64,000 bases of DNA from Manduca sexta (Eukaryota > Arthropoda > Insecta > Lepidoptera > Sphingidae), in assembly GCF_014839805.1 (NCBI RefSeq), contig NC_051126.1, forward strand, positions 5,960,609 to 6,024,608, given 5' to 3'. Below are positions 1 to 13,900 of the stretch, in pieces. Positions within the stretch are counted from its first letter, which is position 1; each line of letters opens with the position of its first letter. The position numbers were made by a program, and so were the translations under genes. Under the pieces are notes generated by a model. The model made no database searches. It was not told the origin of the DNA and was given only the letters and a program-made list of their open reading frames with translations.

Positions 1-1171
1 TCGTGTCGTTAAGGATCTTCCGCGTATGTACGCGGTTGATTCGTTTAATTAATTGTAAAGTATGCGCTATGCAGCAGCCTTGAGGCGACCTTTATTAAGT
101 TTTGGCGAACAAAAAAATTGTCGGAATAGCTTCCTTACGATTTAAAAACTCATCATAAAGATTTTTTTCCATTAAAAAAGACAAGTACTTGATCCGTTAC
201 AAATAGTTTTGAATTTAAGTATTTGGACAAAAAAACATATTCTGGCTACGCTGCCAATCAATTATAATGGGCTTCGATAGTAGTCGATAATTTTTATCAT
301 ATTAAAAATATTTAAACAAGTTGTAATTCTGGAAAGTACATTTTGTTATCCACATTGTGGCTCTCGTGTCAGTTTTGTGCTGCCATCTATAGTTCGTGCA
401 CGTCTCCTATTCTCTCGTCGGTCAACATTTTATGTGGAAACCACTGCGCTTTGGTATCATTAGGTGCATTTAGTTCACTTTGCTGTATAAAAAAAAAATA
501 GTCCCGTAAATTGTAATGCAAGAACGATAGAGAAAGGCGGTCAAAAACAGTAAGGATGATGTGATGTATTCTGTAACATTTCCTACGTAGACTCTATGTA
601 AAGGTAGGCAGTAGGTACGTAAAGACAATGTCCCTTTGTAGTTGGGCTACGGGGATGCCTAGCATAGAAAATAAATCTTATAAACTAATATAATAAATAG
701 GTCCCTGCATTGCGCTTAGTAAACAAATTATTAATTACCGCGTAGTTAAGATATTTATTGTATTTATATGGTTTAATTCAGGTATTATACCCAACATCAT
801 AAAATATAATTTATAAACTATTCTTGAAATCTACGTTTTCGTATAATCAACGCAGTTACATCACATGATAAAGGGGTTATTTTCTAATACAGCATGTACG
901 TTAACGTAAAAATAATCTTATTGTGGTACATGATTCATCAAATATTTTTAATAATATACTTAAGTATTAAAAATATACACAACTACAGAATCGGTAGATG
1001 TAAAACATTTTTTTTTGCCTTTCAATCTTTCTCTGCACACGTCCAAGTTGATGGTATTATAATGATTTAATGCGACTAAATCATATTACCGCTTGTAAAC
1101 TAATCCATTTCCATCTACGACACTCCAAATGAGAGACTATACCAAGTAGCTACAGAAGAAAAATACTTATA

Positions 1172-1228
1172 CGCCATCTAGACAAGCAGTTAAAAATATA
1201 AGAATTTTCCAGTGGATACTAGATGGCG
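1172..1228. repeat. Short inverted repeat CGCCATCTAG / CTAGATGGCG
   Basis: The 10-base arms at 1172-1181 and 1219-1228 are exact reverse complements, 37 bases apart. A related GAGATGGC string follows near 1288. This may be a relic of a small DNA transposon; no wider termini or target duplication were identified. Confidence 0.4.
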
Positions 1229-1984
1229 TTAGTATCGTATACGTCGGTAGTATTCTATACAAAGTATTAAATTACGACAGTAACGCGAGATGGCATTAAC
1301 ATCGAAATATTATAAAACAATGTTATGCAATTTTTATGAACAAATAAAAGGAATTTTAAGAAATCATAACGTAACTTTGGTTTCAGTCCTAATAAAAGCA
1401 AATATTCTATCCATAAATAATATTAGTATGGTGTACCTATTGTACTTATTTAAGATTACACAAGAAAATGAGTAAAATACATTTTCTTTCATATCTAAAA
1501 AGAAAAGAATTGACTCACTAATTGACTGATTCACTCAATGACTCATTAACGCCTAGTACAAGCTACAATCCCACAGAAAACTGAAATTTCGCACTAAATT
1601 CAGGTTGCTTTTACGCAAGTTATTTCGAAATCCACCCCTCAATGGGTAAAAGGAAGTTCAAAGTTTGTACGGAGAAGGTTCTAAATATACATATACGACA
1701 TAAATGTAGGCTAAGCTGTATGTAGAGTTAGTAATATTATGTCTATTATCTTGTGAATACTAGGCAATATGAGACTTAATATTTAAAGTTTAAAGATGAT
1801 AATTGCAGTTACGTGTCACAAAAAGCTTTGTTATTCAAAATTTTTGGTGGTTTCGTTACTTCAAAAGCGGTTGAAGTAGTTACCGTTAGGTGAGCTATTT
1901 GTTCTTTTGTAAAATTTAAAAAATATTTAAAAGTATAAAACATCTAGACATTATAATTATAATCTATCTTCTATCTATCTTCTA

Positions 1985-2830
1985 TACTTATAATAAATCT
2001 GTAGAGAGGTCAATTCTGTATATGAAATATATTTCCAAAATAACTATCAGGGGGTGATTAGGGATCGATACTGATGCCAAAAATGCAATTAGTAAAATTT
2101 TTGTCTGTCTGTCTGTCTGTCTGTCTGTATAACCGTTATAGAAACAAAAACTACTCGACGGATTTTAACGAAACTTGGTACAATTATTTGTCATACTCCT
2201 GTGCTGGTTATAGTATACTTTTCATCACGCTATAATTAATAGGAGCAGAGCAGTGAAGGGAAATGTTGGGAAAACGGGAGAAGTTACTCCATTTTTTAAG
2301 CTTCCGTCGCGTGTGCAACCTTAATGGTTAAAGCTACACAGAAATCATGTATGACGGAAATGTTCTCCTTAAAATTATGTAAAAAATATCCCACGACAGC
2401 ATATGTCTATCTTTTATGGTTGACTCACAATAACACGTGTAACTCCCAATAGCTTAGCAGTTCGAAACTTTCTCATTATATTTGTCTACTCTTACGTTTA
2501 TAACACTCTCAGTCATCCCTAATTAAAAAAAGTTAACATTATTAAATATTCCATAAAAAGAATCATAGAAATCGGTATAGAAACACCAAAGTTATACATG
2601 AAATACGCTAATAATAAGCCATCATGCGTGAATACTGAATCATGCTATAAGGATTATTTTTGTATATATATACGGTCGCGAACGCACACGCAGGCGGCTT
2701 GCTTGGCACCTAGAGGCTAACGAATCACCTAGCGAGTAGCTTCGTAAAACGAACATTCTCGAACGTTCGCGACCGGCTCCATTTTTGAAGTCCGAAATCC
2801 ACGCGGGCGAAGCTGCGAGCGGAAGCTAGT
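1985..2830 (+). mobile_element. Helitron-like non-autonomous element
   Basis: The 3' end reads CACGCGGGCGAAGCTGCGAG, a short GC hairpin, followed about 8 bases later by CTAG at 2826-2829. That is the hairpin plus CTRR end expected of Helitrons, in a form common in Lepidoptera. The body contains a TCTG-type microsatellite (about 2101-2128) and a 12-base inverted repeat (2673-2684 and 2764-2775). No Rep/helicase protein is encoded, so it is non-autonomous. The 5' boundary is a guess. Confidence 0.55.
2101..2128. repeat. (GTCT)n microsatellite
   Basis: About six copies of GTCT/TCTG in tandem inside the Helitron-like element. Tetranucleotide tracts embedded in Helitron-like repeats are common in Lepidoptera. 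Confidence 0.9.
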
Positions 2831-3289
2831 AGAAAATAAAGCTTCATAGCTTGCTAGAGCGGTGCATTATTTGGGTTAATATGAACAGTACGTTATAGTA
2901 CATAAACGTATTATTGGGTATTTATTATACTATTTAATTTCATTATCTTTTTATCTTGATATCACAGCAATGCTCCGTCCTTAGATAAATACGGTCTATG
3001 AATAAGGCGGGTTAGTTTTTATTATTTTGTATGTATCTGAGAGGCATTAATGCCGTACGTTGTCACTTGGCTCTCCACGAATTTCACGAATGGCGAAAAA
3101 TGTCATCAAATAATATTAGGTAATAATATGACGGATATTATTCTAATTACGCAACATTCCTTCGAAGAATCTGGGTCGTGTTTAGTGAGATTTTCCATAG
3201 ATTTTTCTTTTATTTCTATTATAACTACTCAGTGTTTCTACATACATGTCGATTGAATTTGTTGGTGACAGGATATTTGTATCCGTTCG

Positions 3290-3720
3290 GATAGCCACCG
3301 TATGGAGGAAGGAGAATGGAAGATGTAAAGCCCGCCATAGGGCCTAAGAGTGTATATTCTATAATCAGCCTGTGTATATTCGGTTTGTAATAGGTATTGA
3401 AATAAAACTATTTTTTGGATTTTATCGCGGTTTTTTATATTATGATTTTCTTCGCACGTTTAGAAGACTTTGCAGCTATCATGGGCCCGTGCCCATGAAG
3501 GCCAACCAACCCGTGGAGCCTGAGGTGTTGCTCGTCCGAAAAGTCTGAGTTATAATATCTATCTACATGTTACAATTATATATTTTTTGTAAAATCCGAA
3601 AAATAGTTTCTAATAGGTGGTTTAATTGTATGAATAATTTTATCTCTTGTCAGTCGACACTTCGTCTGGATCTCACTCCAATAAGTGGAGGTCACTTCTG
3701 GCCGTATAAAAAAATAAAAA
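3290..3720. repeat. Interspersed repeat remnants (SINE/LINE tail-like)
   Basis: From 3403 to about 3432 the sequence reads like the tail of a dispersed lepidopteran repeat (AAACTATTTTTTGGATTTTA, then a T-rich run). A hairpin TCATGGGC-CCGT-GCCCATGA follows at 3479-3498. From about 3645 the string CTTGTCAGTCGACAC begins a segment that ends in GGCCGTAT plus an A-rich tail. The same string recurs at 35889-35903, and GTCAGTCGACA recurs near 54187. Family assignment is uncertain. Confidence 0.45.
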
Positions 3721-5399
3721 AAAGGAATGGTGAAACGTGGGACATTACGCCCTTGGTATTGTTAAACTTTGCACTTTTTGAGAGTTACTGCCCCAAAATT
3801 AATCTCAATCGCATAGAACACACACCATAAACAGCAAAGTTTTTCTTGACAACATTTAAAAGATATCAGTAAGTATGGGTTAATCGACCTACGACAATCT
3901 GACTCACTATAAATACGCAATTAGCAAAATATCAAATCTTATGGAAGTATAATTTATTGCGCATTTCTCTTAGACACAAAAATTGCATTTCTTTGTCATT
4001 TAATTAAGACAGCAACAAGTGTACATGATAAATAGCGCTTAATATACGAACAAAAGTCGACGTTAAAAGGGAATTATTTCCTGTTTAGTAATAAATAGAC
4101 TATTTGGCCGTAGTAGAGTGTGAGTAAGTTGAATATGAACAAAAGAAAAGTAAAGATCACCATTTTGTCACCTCACGAAATATAGACACTTTTATTATAT
4201 TTATTAATTTAATTTATTTTAAATTTAATGTTTTTTTTGTAGAACTGTCTGATGTAGATATACCCACTTCGCCAGTTCAATGGCAACGTATTATCATGTG
4301 TAATAATGATGTGTCATTAATAAATATATTTCCTTTTTATTTTTTACACCTATCATCATTATTCAATAATCACTAGTACTTAACTGTGATCGTTTTTCCT
4401 TGTTAGATGTTTTAAAGATGTTTTTAGGTGGATACCTTTATTATAAAAAAACAATGAGAAAATATTATTTTGTTTTTATTGACGTTACAAGTAAAAAAAT
4501 AACTTTATCTTCATTGTTATATTTTCCCGGTCAGTGTTTGGCCTCGTCATTACATAATGATTTCGGAAATTTTAAATGAATAATTATTACATCCGCGAAA
4601 TCCTAAAGCTAGGTTATATGATACAAAGTAAGATATCATTTATGAATATAATTCAAATCTAGCTAAAGTTAATCATAAAAATATTACAAGTATTTACTAT
4701 GAGTAGCAACTAGCAGAACTAATATTCCCATATATACTACGCGTTCTGTCGTGCAAAGCTACAGCTTGATGTCAAAACCATCACGGCCCGAACCAAAACG
4801 TTCGCCAACTCTACTTTTTCGTACCAGTAAGCTTAATAGTTTGCCGGCACGCGCGTTACATCTTTCTTATAATCTTGGGTCCTTCTGACGTAGCATGATG
4901 AAGCACCTAAGTAGGCCGGCATAATGGTGTCAAATGGCATGTGGTAACCGTCTGTTGTCATTTGATGCTCTATCTCGATTGCATTGAGCTTACTATCAAT
5001 TGCAATGAAGTCACTGGCGTTCCAGAATTAAAAAAGAATAGAAATACTGATCAACAACGCCCAAGGTCCTAGCTTTTGAAATCATAACTGCTGTAGTTAC
5101 TTATGTCTCATATGAATCGTCAAGTTAAAGTAATATTTAAACTTTAAAGAAACAATATAGAAAAAAATTGTTACTAATTAAAACGTTCCTTTTAAACTGC
5201 TTTCAATTCATATTCAGCATTAAAATAAATATAACTCTATGTGTCACAGTAAATTCCAAGTGGGTATTACAAGAATTAATTGTGAAAGGAATCAGCTAGT
5301 GACTAGTCCATGGCGCCATTTGATTAACCCATAGCGTGTATTAGATACGTCAGTTAGATAACAGTTCCTGCGAAACGTCCCCCGGCCTTCCATCATCAC

Positions 5400-5874
5400 A
5401 CCTCGTCGTATTTATTTTTTAACGGCGCGAATATACAAGTGTAGGATTTAGCAGCGTTCAGCCAGTCTCCGCACGGACAACGCACGGTAGACATTCGCGT
5501 CGCGCGCGCCATATATATTTCCCGCCGCAAATTTGAAAACGTTCGTTCTAAATTCAAAACATTAAGTTCCTTTCCAGCCATTACTAGTCTTTAAAAATTA
5601 AAATATGCCTAAAAAGAAATAAATTTAACTTTTTAACATTCAAATGTTCGTTTCGTTCTGAAATTAAGCGGAACATGTGCTAAATTATTATTGTGAAATT
5701 GAACTAACGCCGCGAACCGCATGCATAAAGTGCCACATTCGCGTTCAAAAATTCTGTGATAATATTTGCTGTGAAACTTTAATTTACTAGACCTTTGTGT
5801 TTTAAACTGTTTCGTGAAATATTATTTCGCGAAACGTTAACTAAAAATTCTTTATGATAGGTCCATATATGAAG
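5400..5874 (+). other. Candidate 5' untranslated first exon of the + strand Kir gene
   Basis: The stretch is locally GC- and CpG-richer (5425-5520 contains CGGCGCGA and GTCGCGCGCG) and ends at 5874 in a strong donor, GAAG|GTGAGT. The best downstream partner is the acceptor at 20862, ahead of the long N-terminal coding exon. The transcription start is not determined; several CAGT-type initiator strings occur but none has a matching DPE. If joined to 20863, an ATG at 5854 opens a 36-codon upstream ORF that stops at 20952, before the real start at 21021. This exon is inferred from the donor and composition only. Confidence 0.4.
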
Positions 5875-8800
5875 GTGAGTCTTTTTTTTTGTATTTTGGG
5901 TTTTGACGCTACTTGTAATGCTTTTTCATATTCTGTTATAACTACTGTAATTGAGTGAAACTTTTTGTCTAGCTGATATAAACGTAAATCATTCCATAAT
6001 ATGTCATCTAGTTTGATTAAAAGTAAAATAATTATTTAAAATGAAAATAATATAAGGAATATTATGCGTACCAATATGCCATCTTTTCTAGATGTTATAC
6101 ATACATATATATGACATGTATTGCCATAACACGTATGCTATATGTGTTAACCTTACTACCATATTGCAATGTAAACTTCATCGATGAATATACACGTTTT
6201 TGATAAATTTTGTTTACATATACGTACACAACTACAGTTGTGCAAAGTCGTCATTGATAAAGGTAAATTGATTCATATTAATACCAATTTATTACAACAA
6301 ATTAGCACAAACTAAGAGCTCAAGCAGTGAAAAACTATTTAAATTAAATAGGTTCGTCATTCGTGCAACTAATAACGATGTAGGTAAAGTCCTTGAAATA
6401 GTTTACATCACGATAACATGGCAACAGAATTAGTTTTCCTGGATTCCAATAAAAAAAAAATCTCGGTATTAAATTAACATTTTTTGGTATTCCCAACCGA
6501 ATCATCATGGTCGTTATACATTCCGAGTTATTTAAAAGTAAATAAATGATGTCATTTAAAAATATAATTAAAAAAATCACCTTTACACCCGCTTGATTTC
6601 GTTCGAACCTGTGGTATAAATAAATCAACCTTCTCAATACAATGGCATTTTCCGAGAAGTTTGGATCACATACAAAAACTTAAGGTACCGGTTTTTAATA
6701 TGATTCATCGCATAGTGGTTATCGATAGAATTCGGCAACTTAACCGTTTCATTCGTCTGGTTCATGACCGATTTCATTCTGTACGTTAAACTTTATACAA
6801 TTCTACACATTATTGTCATACTAATAAAGATTTTATTTGCTTGTATAAATTGTATTTGCCAATTAATTGGTAGTCAGATCGCGAATCTACTATAGTGGCC
6901 TTATCAAATGATAATGCAATTGCTCTTCCTTACATTGAGTATCCTTTAATCAGGAAACAATAAAGGAGTTTGAATCACGCGCTTTATGGTTATTGGTTCT
7001 GAAGCGTTCGCATTGGCAACTTCAATTACAATCTTATACAGGTCCGAGATGAGGATATTGATTAGTTGTTAGTTGTTTTACCTTCAGTACGTTTATTTAA
7101 ACAATCAGAACCGTTTATAACCGCTTCTCAGCTTACATGTTAATATGAGAATTAATAAAAAATCGCTTTAATAATATTATAGTTACGAAGAACTAGTAAA
7201 CATTCTTTGCAGTGGTTTTATCTAATGCAATTAGAAACAAAAAATTCCTACTTCCTCTAATTAAGTTGTCTTGAAAAGGAGTGTTTGTTATAAAAATTAT
7301 TGTAACTACGTCAGAGTTACTGAAAAGAGTCAATTACATGTACAATCAATACGCATCCTTAATGTATTATCTATTAGATAGATATTCATTTATACTGAAG
7401 TATGTTTGAAATTAATTCGACATGAGTAGCATTCATTTATTATGTTTGCTATAACAATGAAAAAATCTATTTGGATTGTCTGCTACGTATTCAGAACAAG
7501 CTTCTACGTTTGTTAAAGTGCTTTGTGTACAAAAATTACCTACAAAATTATAATGAACTTTGTTCATTTACATGTATTTCGTATAAAAAAGAATTTTTTT
7601 TTTTCGTTTTACCGCATTTAAGTCCCGTGATTCGCTTAAGGTCGCGTAGCCTAGTCTTAATTATTAGCTATTAAACAGATTAATATCAGTGTAACTTCAT
7701 ACATATTTCATGACGCAATAGTCCTTCTTACTAAATAATTAATAAAGATTGTTTTACCATACTTCCTAACACATGTTTTTCAAGAGTACATCTCTTTTGT
7801 TATTTACGTTGCCTGTCTAGTAGGAATCATTGCCCTATCAAGAGACCAGGTTTATTTGAACTCAGTCTCTGCCCGAGAAATTGTTTATTTACTGTCAGTT
7901 TTAGCACACATTATCAAGTACAAGCTTGGCATATTTATGTTCAATACAAAATTGTCTATACGTGATATAACAGAGAACGCGGCAGATAATATATGAAATT
8001 GATTTGCTTACGTTTACAGTGCAAGTACTAACAAATCCAAAACAAATCAGTAATTCCGTACAGTAAGGCAAATTTGTTTGACGTAATTCAGTGTTTAGAA
8101 TTAGTTAATTTGTTGCCGAATTTGTATAGCTACGATGAGTATAAAAATGCGTTTTTCGTATTCAAGTACATGACTAGCGAATTTTAAAGTTCAATGATAT
8201 AGTGAAAACCCATAATTGTATTAACTTAATCGTCTTGTCTTCGCTATAATGTACTTTTTTATGTAATAATAATGGAATATGACGCCAGACAAATCGAATT
8301 AGCTAAAAAACTATAGTCACAGCCAACATCAACAAATTTTCCTCACACGCAGCACCACGAGACCAAAATTACGTTCACTAGAGCGTTTAAAAATAAAATA
8401 GCATGATGAATGTCCGACAGAAGCGAACATTGATTGACAAGTTGTTCTTTTAATATTTGCCATTGTATTGCAATTAGATATGGTTGCAAAATTGCCGCGA
8501 CGGTGACCACCTCAATGTGAACGCAAAGTAGGTACGAGCGGTAGAGCGTTTGTATTGTCTTAATAATTATGAGTGACGGTAGTCGGAAAATGTACTCAAC
8601 TTGTTTTAACTTATCAAAATGTTAAATCAATGCGCTTGAGTGTAACGGTCTTATTGTGGCCGCTGTGGTAATTGAAGCTGTGTGATGTAAGTTGATTTTA
8701 ATAGCTGTCTTACTGGAAATGAGATAAACTTAAATAGTCAGAGATTAATTTGTCATTACTTATATAAAATACACAAATAATGCGGCATTGTACGAACTGG

Positions 8801-10877
8801 ATAACTATTAATAGTAACGCCATTAAAAACGAATGTTCCTGTGCCCATTCCATAGACTCCGTGCAATATGTGAATGATTTTTAGGTTTGTAAACCACGAT
8901 ACGAGGTTTATAGTGCAATATAATGTATGTTGTAATATAAAATACGTCTGTAAAATACTGAAATAATGGAAATAATTAATGTTTGGTCCAATTTCTTCAA
9001 AACTCAATTCGTTTTCAATGATCTTTCATTCAGCTAACATGTTTGTGGTAATAACTAATTAATCACCCATGTGTCCGGATATAATGACAGTAATTTCCAA
9101 CATAGCAGGCATTATAGGAATGTTAGCAATTGCGAACAATTGATTCAGTGAACGAAATGTTGCAAAGCCGACGCCCACAATCCATGAACTATGAAAATAT
9201 GACCCGCTGCCAAACTATAACTGAATCGCAGGAATTATTGTTTAACACAATATTTGCATTATTTAAGCGTGCTAATACTAAATTCCAGAGTATATTTTAG
9301 TCAAATTAGTTCTATTTGTATAAGAGCTATTCGTAAATGAACTCATAAACTTCTAATTTCATAATAATATACTAAGTAATAAATCAAGAAGTATTTATAG
9401 ATAAAATACGAGATATGTAACATATTTGAAGTATTATTAAACATGTTTAATGTTTTCGTATTGAGAGATGGAGAGAGATCAAAATCAAAAATCTTGCTCC
9501 AGCATTTTTCTTCTTATTCAGTAGAGACCTAGCGCGAAATAATGGATATAATATCAAATTTTAATTACACACGAAGGTCGTGACCAAAACTATTATCCTT
9601 TATCAATGGCAATTAGCAGCCATTATTCTGATACGTATGTGGTGAAGCACTTTGAGTAATATGCACTCATTATGCAAGTCAAGTAGACTTTGCTTTTTGA
9701 ACCAATGCGATAGGAAACCACTCTATAGATGTATATGATATCTTAAAACGCACCTTCGATGAATGAAACGCTGGAACATTTACATAACTCTTTATTACAA
9801 AACTTATTTATAATATTGTAAATCCATGACGAATAGTGTCAGAGGTCATCATGCGTTGGACGTGTTTTACAGATTTTAATTAAATAAATAAACTTGATAC
9901 CCTGAATGCTGATAAAACAGCTTAATATGTTGTTCGATGAAAGTCGGTCAGAGATTTTACTGAGTGACCCGCGTATCTAGCTGTGCATTAGTATTAATAC
10001 AGTTTAGTGTGAAAATAATCTTAAGACTGGTATTTATAATCCTCGCCTGACGCAATTTTGATGTTTTTTCAACAATTGATAAAACGATGTTTCTACTAAT
10101 CTCAATTAAAACAATACGGTTTCTGTTCAGATTACAATTACTAAATTATTCATTTATGCTTTTTAATCATGTGTATCTATATTTATGCAATGTGCGGCAC
10201 CCACTAAACACAGGAGATGTGAGCTGTGAATTTTATATGCACAATTCGTTGTAAATAATCAATTGCACAAACTATAATTTTCGGTAAATAGCAAGTAATC
10301 GTCAATTTGAGCACGTGCCAAAACATCGTCTGCATTCAACAAATTACGAATTCAACGCAGTTCAACTACTTTTAACCGCAACATCTATGATTATTTTGAA
10401 TTTTCAAATAATTTTACAGTTGGCAGTGTTGCAATCATAGCATGGAGTCAATATTCGCTTCACTTACTAATTAACATTTGGACTCTATCTACAATGTAAT
10501 TAGGTGTATTTTGCTTTGCAAACAGTTTTTATAAACAATATCCCCTTGACCCCGTCCCTGTTTATTTAATTTAGGTATTTGTTTATCGAGTATAATTATA
10601 CAGATTTCACTCAACTCAGCGGAATTGCAGGATAAGCCGACTGATTTAAGTTTAGTTAGTATTTCACTGGAAATTATGAGATAAATTTGCATAGATGCAC
10701 TTAATTTATCTAGAGGTGACATTGGTATATTAATAGGTGTTCCAAATGCATCTTAATGATTTAAAAAGACACCACATTATATCTGTAAAGATAAATCGTT
10801 TAATTTGTTTTCAATAATAGATTTGGTCGGCATGTAGTGTTAGCTTTCTTTTTACAATATTGTTAGGTCTCGATATC

Positions 10878-10940
10878 CTTCATATTCAACAAGTTATCTA
10901 AATTGTCTCCTAACATATTCAACAAGTTATTTAAATTGCG
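10878..10940. repeat. Imperfect direct repeat, CATATTCAACAAGTTAT
   Basis: Two copies of CATATTCAACAAGTTAT(C/T)TAAATTG lie about 35 bases apart, and a third degenerate copy (ATATGTTCAACACG) follows at about 10953. It is a local duplication in intronic or intergenic DNA with no known function. Confidence 0.55.
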
Positions 10941-13900
10941 ATAAATCGGTTGATATGTTCAACACGTTTATGGACAAGGTCGGTTGTTATCATTACGTCT
11001 CTATTGTTTCAAACCCCATTACGTCATTAGTATGAATAAACTGTATATGGAAGTGACAAAATTTACTCTTATACAGTTTTGTTTTTAAATATTCCATTAG
11101 AACAATTTGGTTAGAATTATTTTGCCAATTTCATTTTAGAGCTGGGAATCGAACTGAGTCTCAGCAGTCAATATAATATAATGCAAACACTAGACAGATT
11201 CAACAGAAATGTTAAGCCAGACATATATTTATGGTAATAGAGCTATGTCACGTGCTTTGTATAATGATAAAATAATTATAAGGAACTCAACTAAATTTAT
11301 TCATAGGCATTCAATTAATGTCAAGGATGATATTTAATCTAAGCTCTGGAATTTAATATTAAAAAGAAGTAGTATTAAGTATAAACCACTTCTTATATGT
11401 ATAGCGTATTTAGACCGTCATGCAAAAAGTCTATAGTTAAAATCTTACTATGTTACTAGAAGGTACCATTAGATATACCTTCAAAATTATTTAACGTATC
11501 TTGTCAGAAAATCGGAATTTACCAGCTCCATTATCATTTAGCTACTAGTCGGTGATTATAATAAGAAATAAGATAAAAATAACTATCTGATTCATAACAG
11601 GCCACTATTTTTTTAATGGAAATGTGCATTAGTAGAAACCTGAATAATTATTGCACAATGCGTCATAGTTGTAGGTACTTAAAGGCGCTGTTCAAAATCA
11701 TTAATGCTTTTACCAACTAAATATATTATACCTACTGTAAAGTCGGATATAGAATTTTTGCTTTTTTAGCATAAAGCTAAGTTAGTGATGTGATAGTAAG
11801 TTAATTACTACTTTATATATGAATACATATTATTAATTTTAAAGTTAATTTGTTGATACATAATGATATATATATTTTCTTGCTGCATTTTTGTGTTTAA
11901 GTCTGCGTACTATCCGTCTCTACCCGGCCCCTGCACAGTTGTGGCTAAAGATTTTTATAAATTGTTCTCTGTAAACGTTTTAATAGGGTATATTACCGTT
12001 CATAGCAATAATCACATCCAAACAATCTACAATATACAACCAATTTAAACAGAAGATACGATGGCTTTTTGTTACATTGTTTTTGGAGTCACATTGACAA
12101 TGTGGCGGCCCATTAATTAATTTCATTTGTTCTACAACCTATGGTACAATTGATGGTACAACTCGGTTACTAATTACTACTTTTGCAGGAAGTGATTGTT
12201 GTAAACCCCGTTTATAAACGTAGCAGGTACAAACATAGAATATTGTTCTTTTTCTATACGCCGTTGTATAGTTATGTATAGTTGGTAAAAGAAATTATTA
12301 ATGTAGGAAATGGTTCCACGATTTGATTATTTACTGTCTAACCTCTCCTCTCCGTGGGTCTACTTAAAGATAAACATATTGCTACCTCACAAAACATTGA
12401 TGTTTCGTTAAATTTTTAGGTAGATATTAACCGAACAAGTTGTATGTTAGATTAGAAATGAATTTCAAAAGTATAATAAATCTAGTACAGTCCCGAAATA
12501 TTATCTTGTTTTCCAAACTTCTTTAAATTGTAAACTATACTTATAAACAAACTGATTCATATATACCAAACTACATATAAAATTCGTACATACAGGTATC
12601 GCATAACCATACAATTATACATATAATGTATGTAGTACACTAATTAAAAAATCTACCTCAATTATGTAACTTCTTAGATAAATAAACAATAGACATAACA
12701 GACTCTGTCTCATCTCTATTCAAGTCCAAAGTTATATTACTTTTTTAACAGGATTATATTATATCTTTAAACAAACCATAATGACTCCTTGAGAGGCAGG
12801 TTTCGGGACCGGTCAGTACAATTAAAGACCAACGTCCTCATTATGCTATTATTTCTCTGCAGCAACTGAACTGCTCTGACTTGCTAGTCTTTAAGAATTT
12901 GTTCCTTTTAAATGCAACTCTTGGAAGCTGAAGTTAAGATTTTAGTAAGTAACAAATTGTAATACTGTTTTTATGCAGGTATGTAATTTAACATCACTGA
13001 CCAGGGACCTTAATCATCAGCTCCCAGTCGATTATATTGACTCAGTCACTGCAATACTCAGTATCAACATAGCATAGGAATCTCATAGTGTTTATTGATA
13101 CAGTTCATAAACAACACGTGGTAGCCACTACCGAAGTTTAATAGTTTTAGGAGATGATGGCAAAATTCCTGATTGTTTTATTGTTCATTGATATTTCTAA
13201 ATGGCTTTCAAATTTAGCTAAGCGATTTCATCATTCCTGAATTATGGACATAGAGGAATAGATATTCCAATGTTTATAATATGTTGCTATAAATAATAAT
13301 TGCTATTAGCAACAAACATATAAGCAATGCTTATCTCAACGCATGACACGATCAAATTATGTAAATGATTCCATAATTGCGTGAAATAATATTACGCCTT
13401 CTAAGCGAAATATCGAATGATGTCTTAGTAACAAGGTACTAATGCAAATTCAGCGCCATGGAGTAGATTTTCCAGTTTCAAAGTTCACATGTATTTGTTT
13501 TATTGTAATATTGTATTCCAAATGTAGTTTGTTGCCTACTTACATTTGTGTTTAAAGAGATGATGATTAATAACAAGAACGCATTGCATTTCATGTTTTT
13601 GTCATAAGATCACCTATTACTAAGTAATATAGTATAATGAATGATATAGTAATATAATAATAACAACATAATAATTACATCTAGTACTCTATTTTAAGTT
13701 GAAGGTACGCAAACTCTACCAAATACTCTATCAGTTTCTTTCTTTTAAGTAATGTAGACGTTTAAGGTGCCAACACAAGCAAATGGCCTTGAGCATTTGT
13801 TTTGTACTTGGCGAGGAAAAAAAACCGTGTTAGGCGTTTTTGAAAATTTTACAATAAGAAAATTCTTCTTATTACATTATCTGTCTAATAGTGTTGGCTA

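Larger units (their letters stand above)
1..5400. other. Upstream intergenic DNA, repeat-rich, no gene seen
   Basis: AT-rich sequence with only short chance reading frames. It holds a Helitron-like element (about 1985-2830), repeat-tail sequence near 3300-3720 and a short inverted repeat at 1172-1228. I see no exon with credible splice sites and protein similarity here. The left part may belong to a neighbouring gene outside the window. Confidence 0.6.

Noticed and set aside
2101..2128. Repeat array as a CRISPR-like structure
   Set aside because: It is a simple tetranucleotide microsatellite in an insect repeat, with no spacers.
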